Assembly (NCBI RefSeq): GCF_001049755.1 | Contig: NZ_CVLB01000001.1 | Location: forward strand, 1 to 64,000 | Origin: Brachyspira suanatina | GTDB lineage: Bacteria; Spirochaetota; Brachyspiria; Brachyspirales; Brachyspiraceae | Reading direction: 5' to 3' | Length of the DNA stretch: 64,000 nucleotides | Part shown: positions 8,663 to 17,069 of the stretch, one piece after another | Numbering within the stretch: the first letter of the stretch is position 1 | How the letters are laid out: each line of letters begins with the position of its first letter | The notes under the pieces: model-generated | What the model was told of the DNA's origin: nothing | Database searches by the model: none | What the model saw: the letters and a program-made list of their open reading frames with translations, nothing else | Made by a program: the position numbers and the translations under genes

Positions 8663-11065
8663 TTAAAACTCTATATTGTTATTAGCACAAAACTCTTCAG
8701 CAGTTTTTATATTTTCTTTTGCAAGTGAAGTAATACATTTTACTATTAATTTTTTATCATCTTTTTTAGCAAAGCTGTATGCATCAGAAAAATATTTGTA
8801 AGCCTCTTCATTAAAAATATTTTTCTTATTGTTCATTTTATCTAATTGTATATAAATGTACGCTATGCTGTTATTAGCTAGAGCATGTTTACTATTTAGT
8901 TTTAAAGCATATCTAAAACATAATAAAGCATTGTTATAATATTTATTTGCATTGTCATTATCTTTCATTGATAAATAAATATTAGCTAATTTTGTAGTAG
9001 TATAACCCATACTGTCATAAATTGAAGCATTGTTTAAATTGTCATTTATTTTTAAAGCTAAACCCTTTTCATAATATAATAAAGCATCATTAAGTAAATC
9101 TATAGCCCTTTGAGTGTTGCCATATTTAAATTCATTGTTGGAATATTTTGTCTTTGAAAATCCTATTCCATTATAAGCATTAGCATATTTAGGATCAATT
9201 TCTAAAGCCCTTATATAATCTTCAAAAGCTTCATTGTAAAGTTTTAATTCTACTTTGCTGAGCCCTCTGTTATAATAAGCATCAATAGAAGACTTATCAG
9301 CTTCAATAACTTTAGTGTAGCAGTCTATAGCTTTTTGATGCTCTTTCAAAGAATCATAACATATACCTATATTAAAATAAGCATCCATTATGGTATTATC
9401 AATCTCTATTACTTTATAAAAATCTTTTATAGCCTCATTGTATAATTCCATTTCAATTTCAGCTAAAGCCCTGTTATAATATGGATCAGGAGTATTCGGA
9501 TTAAGTTCAATAACTCTAGCATAATATTTCAAAGCTGTTTCATATTCCTCTAAAGCATCATAAGATAAAGCTAAATGATAATTAGCATATACACTTTCAT
9601 TATCAAGCTCTATAACTTTTTTGAAATCTTTAATAGCTAATTCATAATTAGAACTTCTATAATGTACAAGCCCTCTTTCATTATAGGCATTAATATATTG
9701 CGGGTCTAATTCTATGGCTTTGTTTATATATTTTAAAGCTTCATCTAATTCATTTAAATATGAATTAGTAAGCCCTCTATAATAATAAAATTCAGCATCT
9801 TCACTGTATAATGAAATAGCCTTATCAAAATCTTCTATAGCTTCTTTATATAAATGCATCCTGCCTTTTAGTAACGCTCTATTATTATATAAATATGCAT
9901 CATTTTGTTCTAGTTCTATAGCTTTATTATAATCCTCTAATGCCTCATCATACATCTGCATTTCATTTTTTATAAGACCTCTATTATTGTATGAATAAGT
10001 ATCTTCAGGATTTAATTCTATAGCTTTATTATAATCTGCTAAAGCATCTTCATATAGTTCTAAAGATTCTTCAGCTAATGCTCTGTTATAATATGAATAG
10101 TATATATCATCATTTATTTCTATTATTTTTGTATAATAATTAATAGATTCTTTATAATTTCCTAACTTGTATTCAAGAAGTCCCATATCATTATATATGC
10201 TGATAATATTATCTTCATCGGCGTATTCTAATGCTTTTTTATAATCGTCCATAGCCTCTTTATATAACTCTAAGCTGTTTTTAGTAAGCCCCCTGAAATA
10301 ATAGGCATTAGAATAATTGCCGTCTAATTCAATGGCTTTATCAAAGTCATTAATGGCATCTTCATATAGACCTAAGAAAAATTCTGTTAAACCCTTAGAA
10401 TAATATGAATCGCTGTCATCATCTCTTAATTGTATAACTTTATTAAAGTCGGATAATGCCTCTTCATACATATTAAGATATCTTTTAGAATGTCCTCTGT
10501 AATAGTATGCATCATCAATTTCATCATCTAATAATAAAGATATATCAAAGTTTTTTATAGCTTCCTCATATCTTCCCAAATAAAAATATCCTAATCCTAT
10601 ATAGTATATAGCTTCAGCATCATCTTCATTAAACTCTAAAACTTTTTTGAAATCTTTTATTCCTTCTTCATATTGTCCTAAATATGATTTTGAATGTCCT
10701 CTGTTGTAGTAGGCATTAGATTTATCTGGAGACAACTCTATTACTTTGTCAAAATTTTTAATAGCTTCCTCGTAGTTTTTTAAATTAAAATATGATAGTC
10801 CTCTATTATAGTAAGTATCCACTAAAATATTATGAGTAGTATTTATATCTTCATCTTTTATATTTTTTCCTTCTTCATCATCTTCATTATCATAAGAATC
10901 GCTGTATATAATAAATTCGCTGTCTGAATATGCAATAATATCTCTATTATATATATATATAACTTCATCTAAATATTCTATTGCTTTTTTATAATCTTTT
11001 CCTATAAAAGCTTCATTTCCTAAATCAAATAATCTTTCTATCTTCTTTTTATCATCCATATTCAT
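8663..11065 (-). CDS. Large tetratricopeptide-repeat protein
   Basis: 800 residues made almost wholly of 34-residue TPR units (about 18-20). The recurring core is like 'YYNRGLSKxxLxLYxEAIxDFxKAIELD' with Gly/Tyr/Ala/Pro at the usual TPR positions. There is no signal peptide or membrane segment, so it is probably a cytoplasmic scaffold for protein-protein contacts. The partner and role cannot be read. The first ATG is chosen because GGAG lies 9 nt upstream; a second ATG two codons later is less well spaced. It is divergent from the four-gene oxidoreductase operon at 11302. Near-identical codons between units suggest growth by internal duplication. Brachyspira genomes carry many such TPR genes. 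Confidence 0.85.
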   Translation of the reverse strand: MNMDDKKKIERLFDLGNEAFIGKDYKKAIEYLDEVIYIYNRDIIAYSDSEFIIYSDSYDNEDDEEGKNIKDEDINTTHNILVDTYYNRGLSYFNLKNYEEAIKNFDKVIELSPDKSNAYYNRGHSKSYLGQYEEGIKDFKKVLEFNEDDAEAIYYIGLGYFYLGRYEEAIKNFDISLLLDDEIDDAYYYRGHSKRYLNMYEEALSDFNKVIQLRDDDSDSYYSKGLTEFFLGLYEDAINDFDKAIELDGNYSNAYYFRGLTKNSLELYKEAMDDYKKALEYADEDNIISIYNDMGLLEYKLGNYKESINYYTKIIEINDDIYYSYYNRALAEESLELYEDALADYNKAIELNPEDTYSYNNRGLIKNEMQMYDEALEDYNKAIELEQNDAYLYNNRALLKGRMHLYKEAIEDFDKAISLYSEDAEFYYYRGLTNSYLNELDEALKYINKAIELDPQYINAYNERGLVHYRSSNYELAIKDFKKVIELDNESVYANYHLALSYDALEEYETALKYYARVIELNPNTPDPYYNRALAEIEMELYNEAIKDFYKVIEIDNTIMDAYFNIGICYDSLKEHQKAIDCYTKVIEADKSSIDAYYNRGLSKVELKLYNEAFEDYIRALEIDPKYANAYNGIGFSKTKYSNNEFKYGNTQRAIDLLNDALLYYEKGLALKINDNLNNASIYDSMGYTTTKLANIYLSMKDNDNANKYYNNALLCFRYALKLNSKHALANNSIAYIYIQLDKMNNKKNIFNEEAYKYFSDAYSFAKKDDKKLIVKCITSLAKENIKTAEEFCANNNIEF

Positions 11066-11131
11066 TTATCATTACTCCAATAATAGACTATTCTTATAAT
11101 TATATACAAAAATATAATAATTACTATATAT

Positions 11132-11172
11132 AATAGTTAATATTATTCATATGAATAGTTAGTATTATTCAT
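11132..11172. promoter_or_regulatory. Pair of 19-nt direct repeats upstream of the vor promoter
   Basis: 11132-11150 and 11154-11172 are AATAGTTARTATTATTCAT, identical but for one base, with a 22-nt period (two helical turns). They end 28 nt upstream of the -35 box at 11201 in the divergent gap. This looks like a tandem binding site for a dimeric regulator acting on one or both genes. Confidence 0.5.
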
Positions 11173-11200
11173 TGATTTATTTTTATTTTTATAATAAATT

Positions 11201-11228
11201 TTGACAAACGTATATTTTTAAATATAAT
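11201..11228 (+). promoter_or_regulatory. Sigma-70 type promoter of the branched-chain oxidoreductase operon
   Basis: Consensus TTGACA (11201-11206), 16-nt spacer, consensus TATAAT (11223-11228). The leader is about 65 nt. Confidence 0.7.
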
Positions 11229-11301
11229 ATAATATTGTTCTAATATTTACTAATATATTTTTTTAAAATTAAAAAAGTTTAATATCAATGAAGGAGGGTA
11301 T

Positions 11302-11535
11302 ATGGCTAAAGGTAGAGTTACTATTGATAGAGAACAATGTAAAGGATGTTCTAACTGCATATCTGTTTGTCCAACTAAGATACTGTATTTAGATAAAGAA
11401 AATATGAATTCTTGGGGGTATTATCCTGCAGCTATTACTGATATGGAAAAATGTATAGGCTGTGCTAATTGTGCTATGATGTGTCCGGATATATGTATAA
11501 CAGTTGAAAGGTTAGATAAGGAGGAGGGTAAATAA
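11302..11535 (+). CDS. 2-oxoacid:ferredoxin oxidoreductase, ferredoxin (delta) subunit
   Basis: 77 residues with two complete 4Fe-4S motifs: CKGCSNCISVCP near residue 13 and CIGCANCAMMCP near residue 54. It is the electron-transfer subunit of a four-subunit oxidoreductase and takes electrons from the alpha/beta core to free ferredoxin. AAGGAGGG lies 5-12 nt before the ATG. Its TAA overlaps the next ATG by one base (TAATG), so translation of the two is probably coupled. First gene of the operon. Confidence 0.88.
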   Translation: MAKGRVTIDREQCKGCSNCISVCPTKILYLDKENMNSWGYYPAAITDMEKCIGCANCAMMCPDICITVERLDKEEGK

Positions 11536-12593
11536 TGGCTAGAACATTAATGAAAGGAAATGAAGCTATGGCTAGTGCGGCTATTGCTGCAGGATGTAAA
11601 TGTTTTTTTGGGTATCCTATTACTCCGCAGAATGAGATACCTGAATTTATGTCAAAAGCTATGTATGAATCAGGCGGATCATTTGTGCAGGCAGAAAGTG
11701 AGGTTGCTGCTATTAATATGGTTTATGGTGCGGGAGGAGCTGGGGTAAGAGCTATGACTTCTTCTTCTTCTCCAGGTATAGCTTTAAAACAGGAAGGTGT
11801 ATCATATCTTGCCGGTGCGGAAGTTCCTGCTGTTATACTTAATGTTATGAGAGGAGGTCCTGGACTTGGAAGTATACAGCCTTCACAAAGCGATTATAAT
11901 ATGATGACTAAAGGCGGCGGAGATGGGGATTATAATTGTCCTGTTTTAGCACCTGCGAATTTACAGGAAGCTGCTGATATGATAATGGAGGCTTTTGATA
12001 TAGCCGATCATTACAGAACTCCTGTTTATGTTGCTGCTGACGGTTTTATAGGGCAGATGATGGAGCCTGTAGATATAGTATATAAGCCAAAGTATGAGAT
12101 AAAAGAAAAGACTTGGGCTGCATGCGGAAAAAGAGGAAAAAGAGAAAAAAATAATATAATTAACTCTCTTTATTTAGAGCCTGAATTATTATATGAACAT
12201 AATCTTCATTTGCAGAAAAAATACGATGAAATAAAAGAAAAAGAAGCAAGAGCAGAGAAATACCATACAGATGATGCTGAATTAATATTTGTTTCTTATG
12301 GTACTATGTCAAGAATAGTAAGAGGTGTTGTTGATAAATTTAGAGAAGAAGGCAAGAAGGTTGGTATGATTAGACCTCAAACTTTATGGCCTTTTCCTGT
12401 TAAAGCATTTGATAATCCTAATTGCAAAATGTATATAAGTATTGAACTGAGCATGGGACAAATGGTTGATGATGTAAAACTCGCAGTGGAATGTAAAGTT
12501 CCTGTTAAATTCTATGGAAAGGCTGGCGGTTTGGTACCTACTTCTTATGAAATAATAGATAATGTGAGAGTTTTAGCAGGAGGTTTATTATGA
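11535..12593 (+). CDS. vorB: 2-oxoacid:ferredoxin oxidoreductase alpha subunit, VorB type
   Basis: 352 residues, the VorB/KorA length. The opening MKGNEAMASAAIAAGC, then YPITPQNEIPE (~residue 29), then EVPAVILNVMRGGPGLG are typical of the 3-methyl-2-oxobutanoate (2-ketoisovalerate) dehydrogenase subunit VorB. With the next gene it forms the thiamine-dependent core that decarboxylates branched-chain 2-oxoacids to acyl-CoAs. The spacer SQSDYNMMTKGGGDGDY is likewise typical of this clade. AGGAGGG upstream lies inside the preceding gene. The end overlaps the next start by 4 nt (ATGA). A 2-oxoglutarate enzyme (KorA) is the main alternative because the two are hard to separate by sequence. Confidence 0.85.
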   Translation: MARTLMKGNEAMASAAIAAGCKCFFGYPITPQNEIPEFMSKAMYESGGSFVQAESEVAAINMVYGAGGAGVRAMTSSSSPGIALKQEGVSYLAGAEVPAVILNVMRGGPGLGSIQPSQSDYNMMTKGGGDGDYNCPVLAPANLQEAADMIMEAFDIADHYRTPVYVAADGFIGQMMEPVDIVYKPKYEIKEKTWAACGKRGKREKNNIINSLYLEPELLYEHNLHLQKKYDEIKEKEARAEKYHTDDAELIFVSYGTMSRIVRGVVDKFREEGKKVGMIRPQTLWPFPVKAFDNPNCKMYISIELSMGQMVDDVKLAVECKVPVKFYGKAGGLVPTSYEIIDNVRVLAGGLL

Positions 12594-13324
12594 CAGTATT
12601 TGAAAAATCAAAAGGATTAACAGATGCCAGGACACATTATTGTCCTGGATGTATGCATGGTACTTCTCAAAGAATAATAGCTGAATGTTTAGAAGAACTT
12701 AATGTACTTGACAGAACCGTAGGAATAGCTTCAGTAGGTTGTTCAGTACTAGCTTATAAATATTTTAATTGCGATATGCAGCAGGCAGCGCATGGAAGAG
12801 CTCCGGCTGTTGCTACAGGTATAAAAAGAGCCATTCATGACAGCGTTGTATTTACACTTCAAGGTGATGGAGATTTAGCTGCAATAGGTACTGCCGAGAT
12901 AGTACATGCCGCTGCAAGAGGAGAAAATATTACAGTAATATTTTTGAATAATGCAATTTACGGTATGACAGGCGGACAGATGGCTCCTACAACTTTGGAA
13001 GGACAAAGAACAACTACTACACAAGCCGGAAGAGATTTCCACAGAGCAGGCAAACCTATAAGAGTATGCGAAATGCTTGCTACTTTGGAAGGAGCTACTT
13101 TTGTTGAGAGAGTTGCTTTAGACAGTCCTGCAAATATTAGAAAGGCTAAAGTTGCTGTTAAAAAGGCTTTTGAAAATCAGATTGCAGGAAAAGGATTTTC
13201 TATAGTAGAAATGCTTACAAGCTGTACTACTAACTGGGGAATAGCACCAACTGAATCTCATAAATGGATAAGAGAATATATGATACCTCATTATCCTCTT
13301 GGTAATTTTAGAAATGACGGTTAA
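12590..13324 (+). CDS. 2-oxoacid:ferredoxin oxidoreductase beta (thiamine-binding) subunit
   Basis: 244 residues. CPGCMHGTSQR (~residue 18) and the thiamine diphosphate/Mg motif GDGDLAAIGTAE (~residue 88) with NNAIYGMTGGQ mark the beta subunit. The substrate-side segment GQMAPTTLEGQRTTTT fits VorA/KorB proteins. The start is the ATG of an ATGA overlap with vorB, with AGGAGG just inside the vorB end. The gamma gene follows after 15 nt. Confidence 0.87.
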   Translation: MTVFEKSKGLTDARTHYCPGCMHGTSQRIIAECLEELNVLDRTVGIASVGCSVLAYKYFNCDMQQAAHGRAPAVATGIKRAIHDSVVFTLQGDGDLAAIGTAEIVHAAARGENITVIFLNNAIYGMTGGQMAPTTLEGQRTTTTQAGRDFHRAGKPIRVCEMLATLEGATFVERVALDSPANIRKAKVAVKKAFENQIAGKGFSIVEMLTSCTTNWGIAPTESHKWIREYMIPHYPLGNFRNDG

Positions 13325-13339
13325 AAAAGGAGGGAATAT

Positions 13340-13894
13340 ATGAGTACAGAAAGAATTATTTTTGCAGGCTTCGGCGGACAGGGTGTTATGTCTATGGGAC
13401 AGATGATAGCCTATGCCGGAATGATAGAAAATAAGCATGTTACTTGGTGTCCTTCTTATGGCCCTGAGATGAGAGGAGGTACTGCTAATTGTTCAGTAGT
13501 TGTAAGTGATGAACTTGTAGGCTCTCCTATGATTTCTCATGATGCCAGTGCGGCAGTTATTATGAATCTTCCTTCTCTTACCAAATTTGAAAAAGATGTT
13601 CTTCCTAATGGAATACTTTTAATAAATTCATCTTTGATAGATAAAAAGGCTTCAAGAGATGATATAAAAGTTGCTTATGTTGAAGCAAATAAAATTGCAG
13701 GCGATATAGGCAATCCTAAATCTGCTAATATGGTTATGCTTGGTGCTTTGCTTACACTTCATAATATAGTATCATTTGACAGTGTGCAGCAGGCATTTTT
13801 GAAGGTATTCGGAGAGCGTAAGAAAGATTTTCTTCCGTCCAATGAAAAGGCTCTTAATGCTGGACGCGATGCAGTTAAAGATTTAGTATCTTAA
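13340..13894 (+). CDS. 2-oxoacid:ferredoxin oxidoreductase gamma subunit
   Basis: 184 residues. The POR_C opening FAGFGGQGVMSMGQMIAYAG and the later GPEMRGGTANCSVVVS are diagnostic of the gamma subunit. It completes a four-subunit enzyme (delta-alpha-beta-gamma, genes 11302-13894). AAAGGAGGG precedes the ATG. Oddity: the last ~16 codons together with the downstream hairpin recur twice more just beyond the stop (see 13845-14350). The intact copy has TGGACGCGATGCAG where the two vestiges have CGGACGCGATGCCG. Confidence 0.87.
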   Translation: MSTERIIFAGFGGQGVMSMGQMIAYAGMIENKHVTWCPSYGPEMRGGTANCSVVVSDELVGSPMISHDASAAVIMNLPSLTKFEKDVLPNGILLINSSLIDKKASRDDIKVAYVEANKIAGDIGNPKSANMVMLGALLTLHNIVSFDSVQQAFLKVFGERKKDFLPSNEKALNAGRDAVKDLVS

Positions 13895-13930
13895 TGTAAT
13901 ATAGTTATTTAATAAATAAAAAAGCTTGAG

Positions 13931-13994
13931 ATAAAAAATTACGAGTGCCTGCTATTTGAAAAATGGCAGGCTCTTTTTACGAGTAATTTTTTAT
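13931..13994 (+). terminator. Terminator hairpin, copy 1
   Basis: Outer arms ATAAAAAATTAC / GTAATTTTTTAT and inner arms GAGtGCCTGC / GCAGGCTC enclose a 13-nt loop; CTTTTT follows the inner stem. It acts 37 nt after the gamma stop and could also work in reverse. Confidence 0.85.
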
Positions 13995-14090
13995 ATATAA
14001 ATAAAAAAGGCTCTTAATGCCGGACGCGATGCCGTTAAAGATTTAGTATCTTAATGAATATAGTTATTTAATAAATAAAAAAAGCTTGAG

Positions 14091-14154
14091 ATAAAAAATT
14101 ACGAGTGCCTGCTATTTGAAAAATGGCAGGCTCTTTTTACGAGTAATTTTTTAT
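14091..14154 (+). terminator. Terminator hairpin, copy 2
   Basis: Same nested stem as copy 1 (GCCTGC/GCAGGC inner, ATAAAAAATTAC outer). Confidence 0.8.
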
Positions 14155-14284
14155 TTATAAATAAAGTTTTTAGCGAAAATTTTTTTATATATAAATAAAA
14201 AAGGCATTAAATGCCGGACGCGATGCCGTTAAAGATTTAGTATCTTAATGTAATATAGTTATTTAATAAATAAAAAAGCTTGAG

Positions 14285-14348
14285 ATAAAAAATTACGAGT
14301 GCCTGCTATTTGAAAAATGGCAGGCTCTTTTTACGAGTAATTTTTTAT
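14285..14348 (+). terminator. Terminator hairpin, copy 3
   Basis: Same nested stem as copies 1 and 2. Confidence 0.8.
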
Positions 14349-14593
14349 TTATAAATAAAAGGTTCTTTTAATGGGTAGTTTTTTATTTATTTTTTATATC
14401 AACTTTTTTGGCTTTGCCAAAGTTGCAAAAAAGACATATAAATATTTTAACATAAACTAATGTTATTATAAATTTATTTGATTCTACTTAATGACATTTT
14501 ATTTTTTATAAAAGTCTTATATTTTCAAAAATGGCACTAGTAATGAATATTTTCTTAATTTACTTTTATATATTTATTTGTTATAATTTGTTT

Positions 14594-15465
14594 ATGAGAA
14601 ATATTAACAGAATGAACGATTACTTTGTGCGTTACCTTCTAGGCTCTCTTGGAAATGAAGATATATTAGAAAATATAGTAAATTGTGTACTTAGAGATTC
14701 AAAATTTGATTAAGTACATGATTTAGAAATTATAAATCCTCATAATTTGCCTGAAAATATTAATCTCAAAGAATCTGTTCTTGATGTGAAAGCTAAAACA
14801 AAAGACAATAAAAAATAATTATAGAGATACAATTATCTGGAAATATTGATTTTGTAAAAAGGATATTTTATTATATATCAAAAAATGTGGTAAGTGAAAT
14901 TAATGAAAACGAACCTTATGATATTATTAGTCAGATTATAAGTATTAATTTTGTGAACTTTAATATGGATTTTTATGATGAAGGTAAAGCCCATAGATGT
15001 TTTAAATTAATAGATACTGAGAATCATAGTGTGTCATTAGATATGATGCAGATGCATATAATAGAAGTACCAAGATTTATAAAAATATTAAATAATGCCA
15101 ATACGGATGATATTAAGAAAAATAAAATATTATCTTGGATAGAGTTTTTTACAGTTAAAGATTTAGATAAAGTAAAAGATAAATTAAAGGAGGTTAATGA
15201 TATTATGCCTAAAGTAATAGATAAATATGAGAGATTTATATCAAGTAAAGAAGAAATGGAAGTTTATAACGCCAGAGATGCTTTTTTATATGGTCAAACT
15301 ATAATGTTAAAAAGAGAGAGAGATGAAGGTATAAGAGAAGGTATAGAACAAGGTAAAAAAGAACAGCAAATATCCATAGCTAAAAAATTAAAAGAATCAG
15401 GAATAGATATAAAAATAATAAGTGAAAATACAGATTTGAGCATAGAAGAAATAAAAAAATTATGA
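14594..15465 (+). pseudogene. Rpn/PD-(D/E)XK nuclease family transposase-like protein, disrupted
   Basis: The reading starts MRNINRMNDYFVRYLLGS, stops at TAA 14711-14713, continues in the same frame as VHDLEIINPHNLPENINLKE and ESVLDVKAKTKDNKK to a second stop, then shifts frame at an A-run near 14805 and continues IEIQLSGNIDFVKRIFYYIS. The last part (14887-15465) is open to the end. ESVLDVKA and IEIQL carry the D..E-x-Q core of the nuclease fold. The tail KKLKESGIDIKIISENT is typical of the family. One K-to-TAA change plus loss of one A would explain the damage. Brachyspira carries many intact relatives, by recall. A separate functional protein from 14887 is possible but would lack the active site. 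Confidence 0.75.
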
Positions 15466-15590
15466 GCGTCTAGTAAATTTATTTACTAGACACTGTGGGC
15501 GAATAATTTTTTATGTGTAAATATAGAAATAAAAAAATTATGAGCGTCTAGTAAATTCGCATAATGCTTACAGAGTCATTTACTAAACTC
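15448..15590 (+). repeat. Duplicated 3' end and hairpin of the Rpn-type pseudogene
   Basis: A 31-nt block (15448-15478), coding EIKKL-stop and starting the hairpin, recurs exactly at 15526-15556 (period 78). The first hairpin is perfect: GTCTAGTAAA (15468-15477) with TTTACTAGAC (15482-15491). The second has its loop enlarged by ~22 nt and a decayed right arm near 15579-15588. Both are followed by GCGAATAA(T/G)TTTTTTAT. Confidence 0.85.
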
Positions 15591-15722
15591 CAGAAGCGAA
15601 TAAGTTTTTTATAAAGTATATAATAAATAGAAAAACTATAATAAAATATATTAGTTGAAAAAATATATAATATTATTATATTATAAAAAGAGTTAATTTT
15701 ATATAAAGAGGTGAGCAATATT

Positions 15723-16364
15723 ATGAAGAAAATTTTATTAATAACTTCAATGTTAATAATAACTATCAGTACAAATCTTATGGCTAAAAGCGGTTTCGGA
15801 GTTGATTTGAGTGTACCTTTAGGAGCTGGTATTGGTTTTTTTTATGAAGATGGAAAAGAAAATAAAACATTGAAGCCGGATGGAGGATTTGAATTCGGAG
15901 TATATTTAAAACCTAATTATTATTTTGATTTAAGTATTTTATCTTTAGGTATAGCATTGGATATTGGATATCAAAGAGATGTATTCGCTTATAAATCAGA
16001 TATTAATAAAGGTAATTTGACATTTGATAGCTTGAGTGTAGGTTTAATGCCTAAAATTGATATATTATTCTTATCTATTGGTGTAGGTGCTGGAGTAAAA
16101 TTTCCTCTTGGTGGAAGCAGTTATTCTAAAGAAAATAGCGGAGGAGAGCATGTTGAAAAATATGATTTAAAACAGCTTCAAAATAATTTTAAGAATTTAT
16201 ACATACCATATCTTAAAGCAAGTTTAGATTTTCTTTTATTATATAATTTTACTTTGGGTATTTATATGTCTTATGATTTTCCTGTTATGGAATATAAAGA
16301 AGTTTCTCCAAAAGTAACATTCGGAGGATTTGATATAGGCGGACAAATAGGTATAAGATTCTAA
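15723..16364 (+). CDS. Small outer-membrane beta-barrel type protein
   Basis: 213 residues with a signal peptide MKKILLITSMLIITISTNLMA, cleavage before KSGFG. The mature part alternates polar and hydrophobic residues in short strands separated by Gly-rich turns (LGAGIGFFYEDG, SIGVGAGVKFPLGGSS) and ends in ...GGQIGIRF, with the terminal Phe common in outer-membrane barrels. The ATG at 15723 is chosen over the in-frame GTG at 15711 because AGAGGTGA (15707-15714) is its ribosome site and overlaps that GTG. Function unknown. A related but ruined gene lies at 37597-38134. Confidence 0.7.
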   Translation: MKKILLITSMLIITISTNLMAKSGFGVDLSVPLGAGIGFFYEDGKENKTLKPDGGFEFGVYLKPNYYFDLSILSLGIALDIGYQRDVFAYKSDINKGNLTFDSLSVGLMPKIDILFLSIGVGAGVKFPLGGSSYSKENSGGEHVEKYDLKQLQNNFKNLYIPYLKASLDFLLLYNFTLGIYMSYDFPVMEYKEVSPKVTFGGFDIGGQIGIRF

Positions 16365-16380
16365 TAATTTTATTAAATAT

Positions 16381-16412
16381 AAAAACCATGCAGAATTTCT
16401 GACATGGTTTTT
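16381..16412. terminator. Bidirectional terminator between convergent genes
   Basis: AAAACCATG and CAGA pair with TCTG and CATGGTTTT, with one bulged A. There are A's before and T's after, so it can serve both the barrel gene and the reverse operon ending at 16443. Confidence 0.8.
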
Positions 16413-16442
16413 ATATTATTTATTACTTTTTTATCATTATTA

Positions 16443-17063
16443 TTAATCTATAATAGCATAGGCTCTAACTGGAGAACCTTCGCTTCCTATGATTTTTAAA
16501 GGTGCGGCACTGAAAAAGAATTTTTTATGAGATACCTTTTCTAAATTTATCAGATTTTCTACAATACATATATCATTAGAAAATAAAATATCATGTATAA
16601 AGTTATTATTTGAAATTGAATCAACTGAAGGAGTATCTATTCCTATAGTTTTTATTTTTAAATCTATAAGCTTATATGCAAAACTTTCACTCAAATATGG
16701 AAAATTTTTATAATGTTTTTCTGTATTAATATTCTTATGCCAATATGTATTAATAAGAAGTATACTGCATTCTTTTATTATGTCAAAATTGAAATTATCA
16801 TCAAAATTTATTTTATTATCATTATCAGGCATTATATCAATACAATAAGCATTTCCAACAAAATAATTTAAATCTATACTTGCAGCAGAATCTTTACCTT
16901 TTATGCAATGAAGAGGAGTGTCAATATGGGTTGCAGTATGCACGCACATAGATATATTTGTGATATTAAAATATTCATAGTTTTCAGCTGAAACTTTTAC
17001 ATCAATATCATCAGGATAATGAGGCATATTATTATATATTTCAGCTGAAAGATCTATTATCAT
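16443..17063 (-). CDS. Cyclase family protein (kynurenine formamidase-like metal hydrolase)
   Basis: 206 residues. The opening MIIDLS and the motif HTATHIDTPLH (H42, H46, D48, H52) are the metal-binding signature of the cyclase/formamidase fold (HxGTHxDxPxH). It is probably a cytoplasmic metal-dependent amide hydrolase. There is no tryptophan pathway nearby, so the substrate is unknown. It lies 6 nt downstream of the PIN/TRAM gene and is probably co-transcribed with it, though no clear ribosome site precedes the ATG. Slightly shorter than KynB. Confidence 0.8.
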   Translation of the reverse strand: MIIDLSAEIYNNMPHYPDDIDVKVSAENYEYFNITNISMCVHTATHIDTPLHCIKGKDSAASIDLNYFVGNAYCIDIMPDNDNKINFDDNFNFDIIKECSILLINTYWHKNINTEKHYKNFPYLSESFAYKLIDLKIKTIGIDTPSVDSISNNNFIHDILFSNDICIVENLINLEKVSHKKFFFSAAPLKIIGSEGSPVRAYAIID

Positions 17064-17069
17064 ATTTTT

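Larger units (their letters stand above)
13845..14350 (+). repeat. Three tandem copies of the gamma gene's 3' end plus its terminator
   Basis: Copy 1 begins inside the gene (13845) and runs to ~14004. Copy 2 is 14005-14165 (period 160). Copy 3 is about 14199-14350 (period 194 because of a 34-nt insertion that itself repeats the TTTATATATAAATAAA-like linker). Each holds the last codons (ending ..DLVS, stop), an AT linker, AAGCTTGAG, and the same hairpin. Copies 2 and 3 share bases that copy 1 lacks. The rest of 14350-14590 has only a short hairpin at 14400-14427 (GGC TTT GCC core). Confidence 0.9.

Noticed and set aside
13118-13438. Reverse-strand 106-codon frame across the beta/gamma gene junction
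   Set aside because: It lies opposite two well-supported operon genes, has no ribosome site and no recognisable sequence.
13845-14350. Possible CRISPR array
   Set aside because: The 160-194-nt units are copies of a gene end and terminator with no unique spacers and no cas genes nearby.
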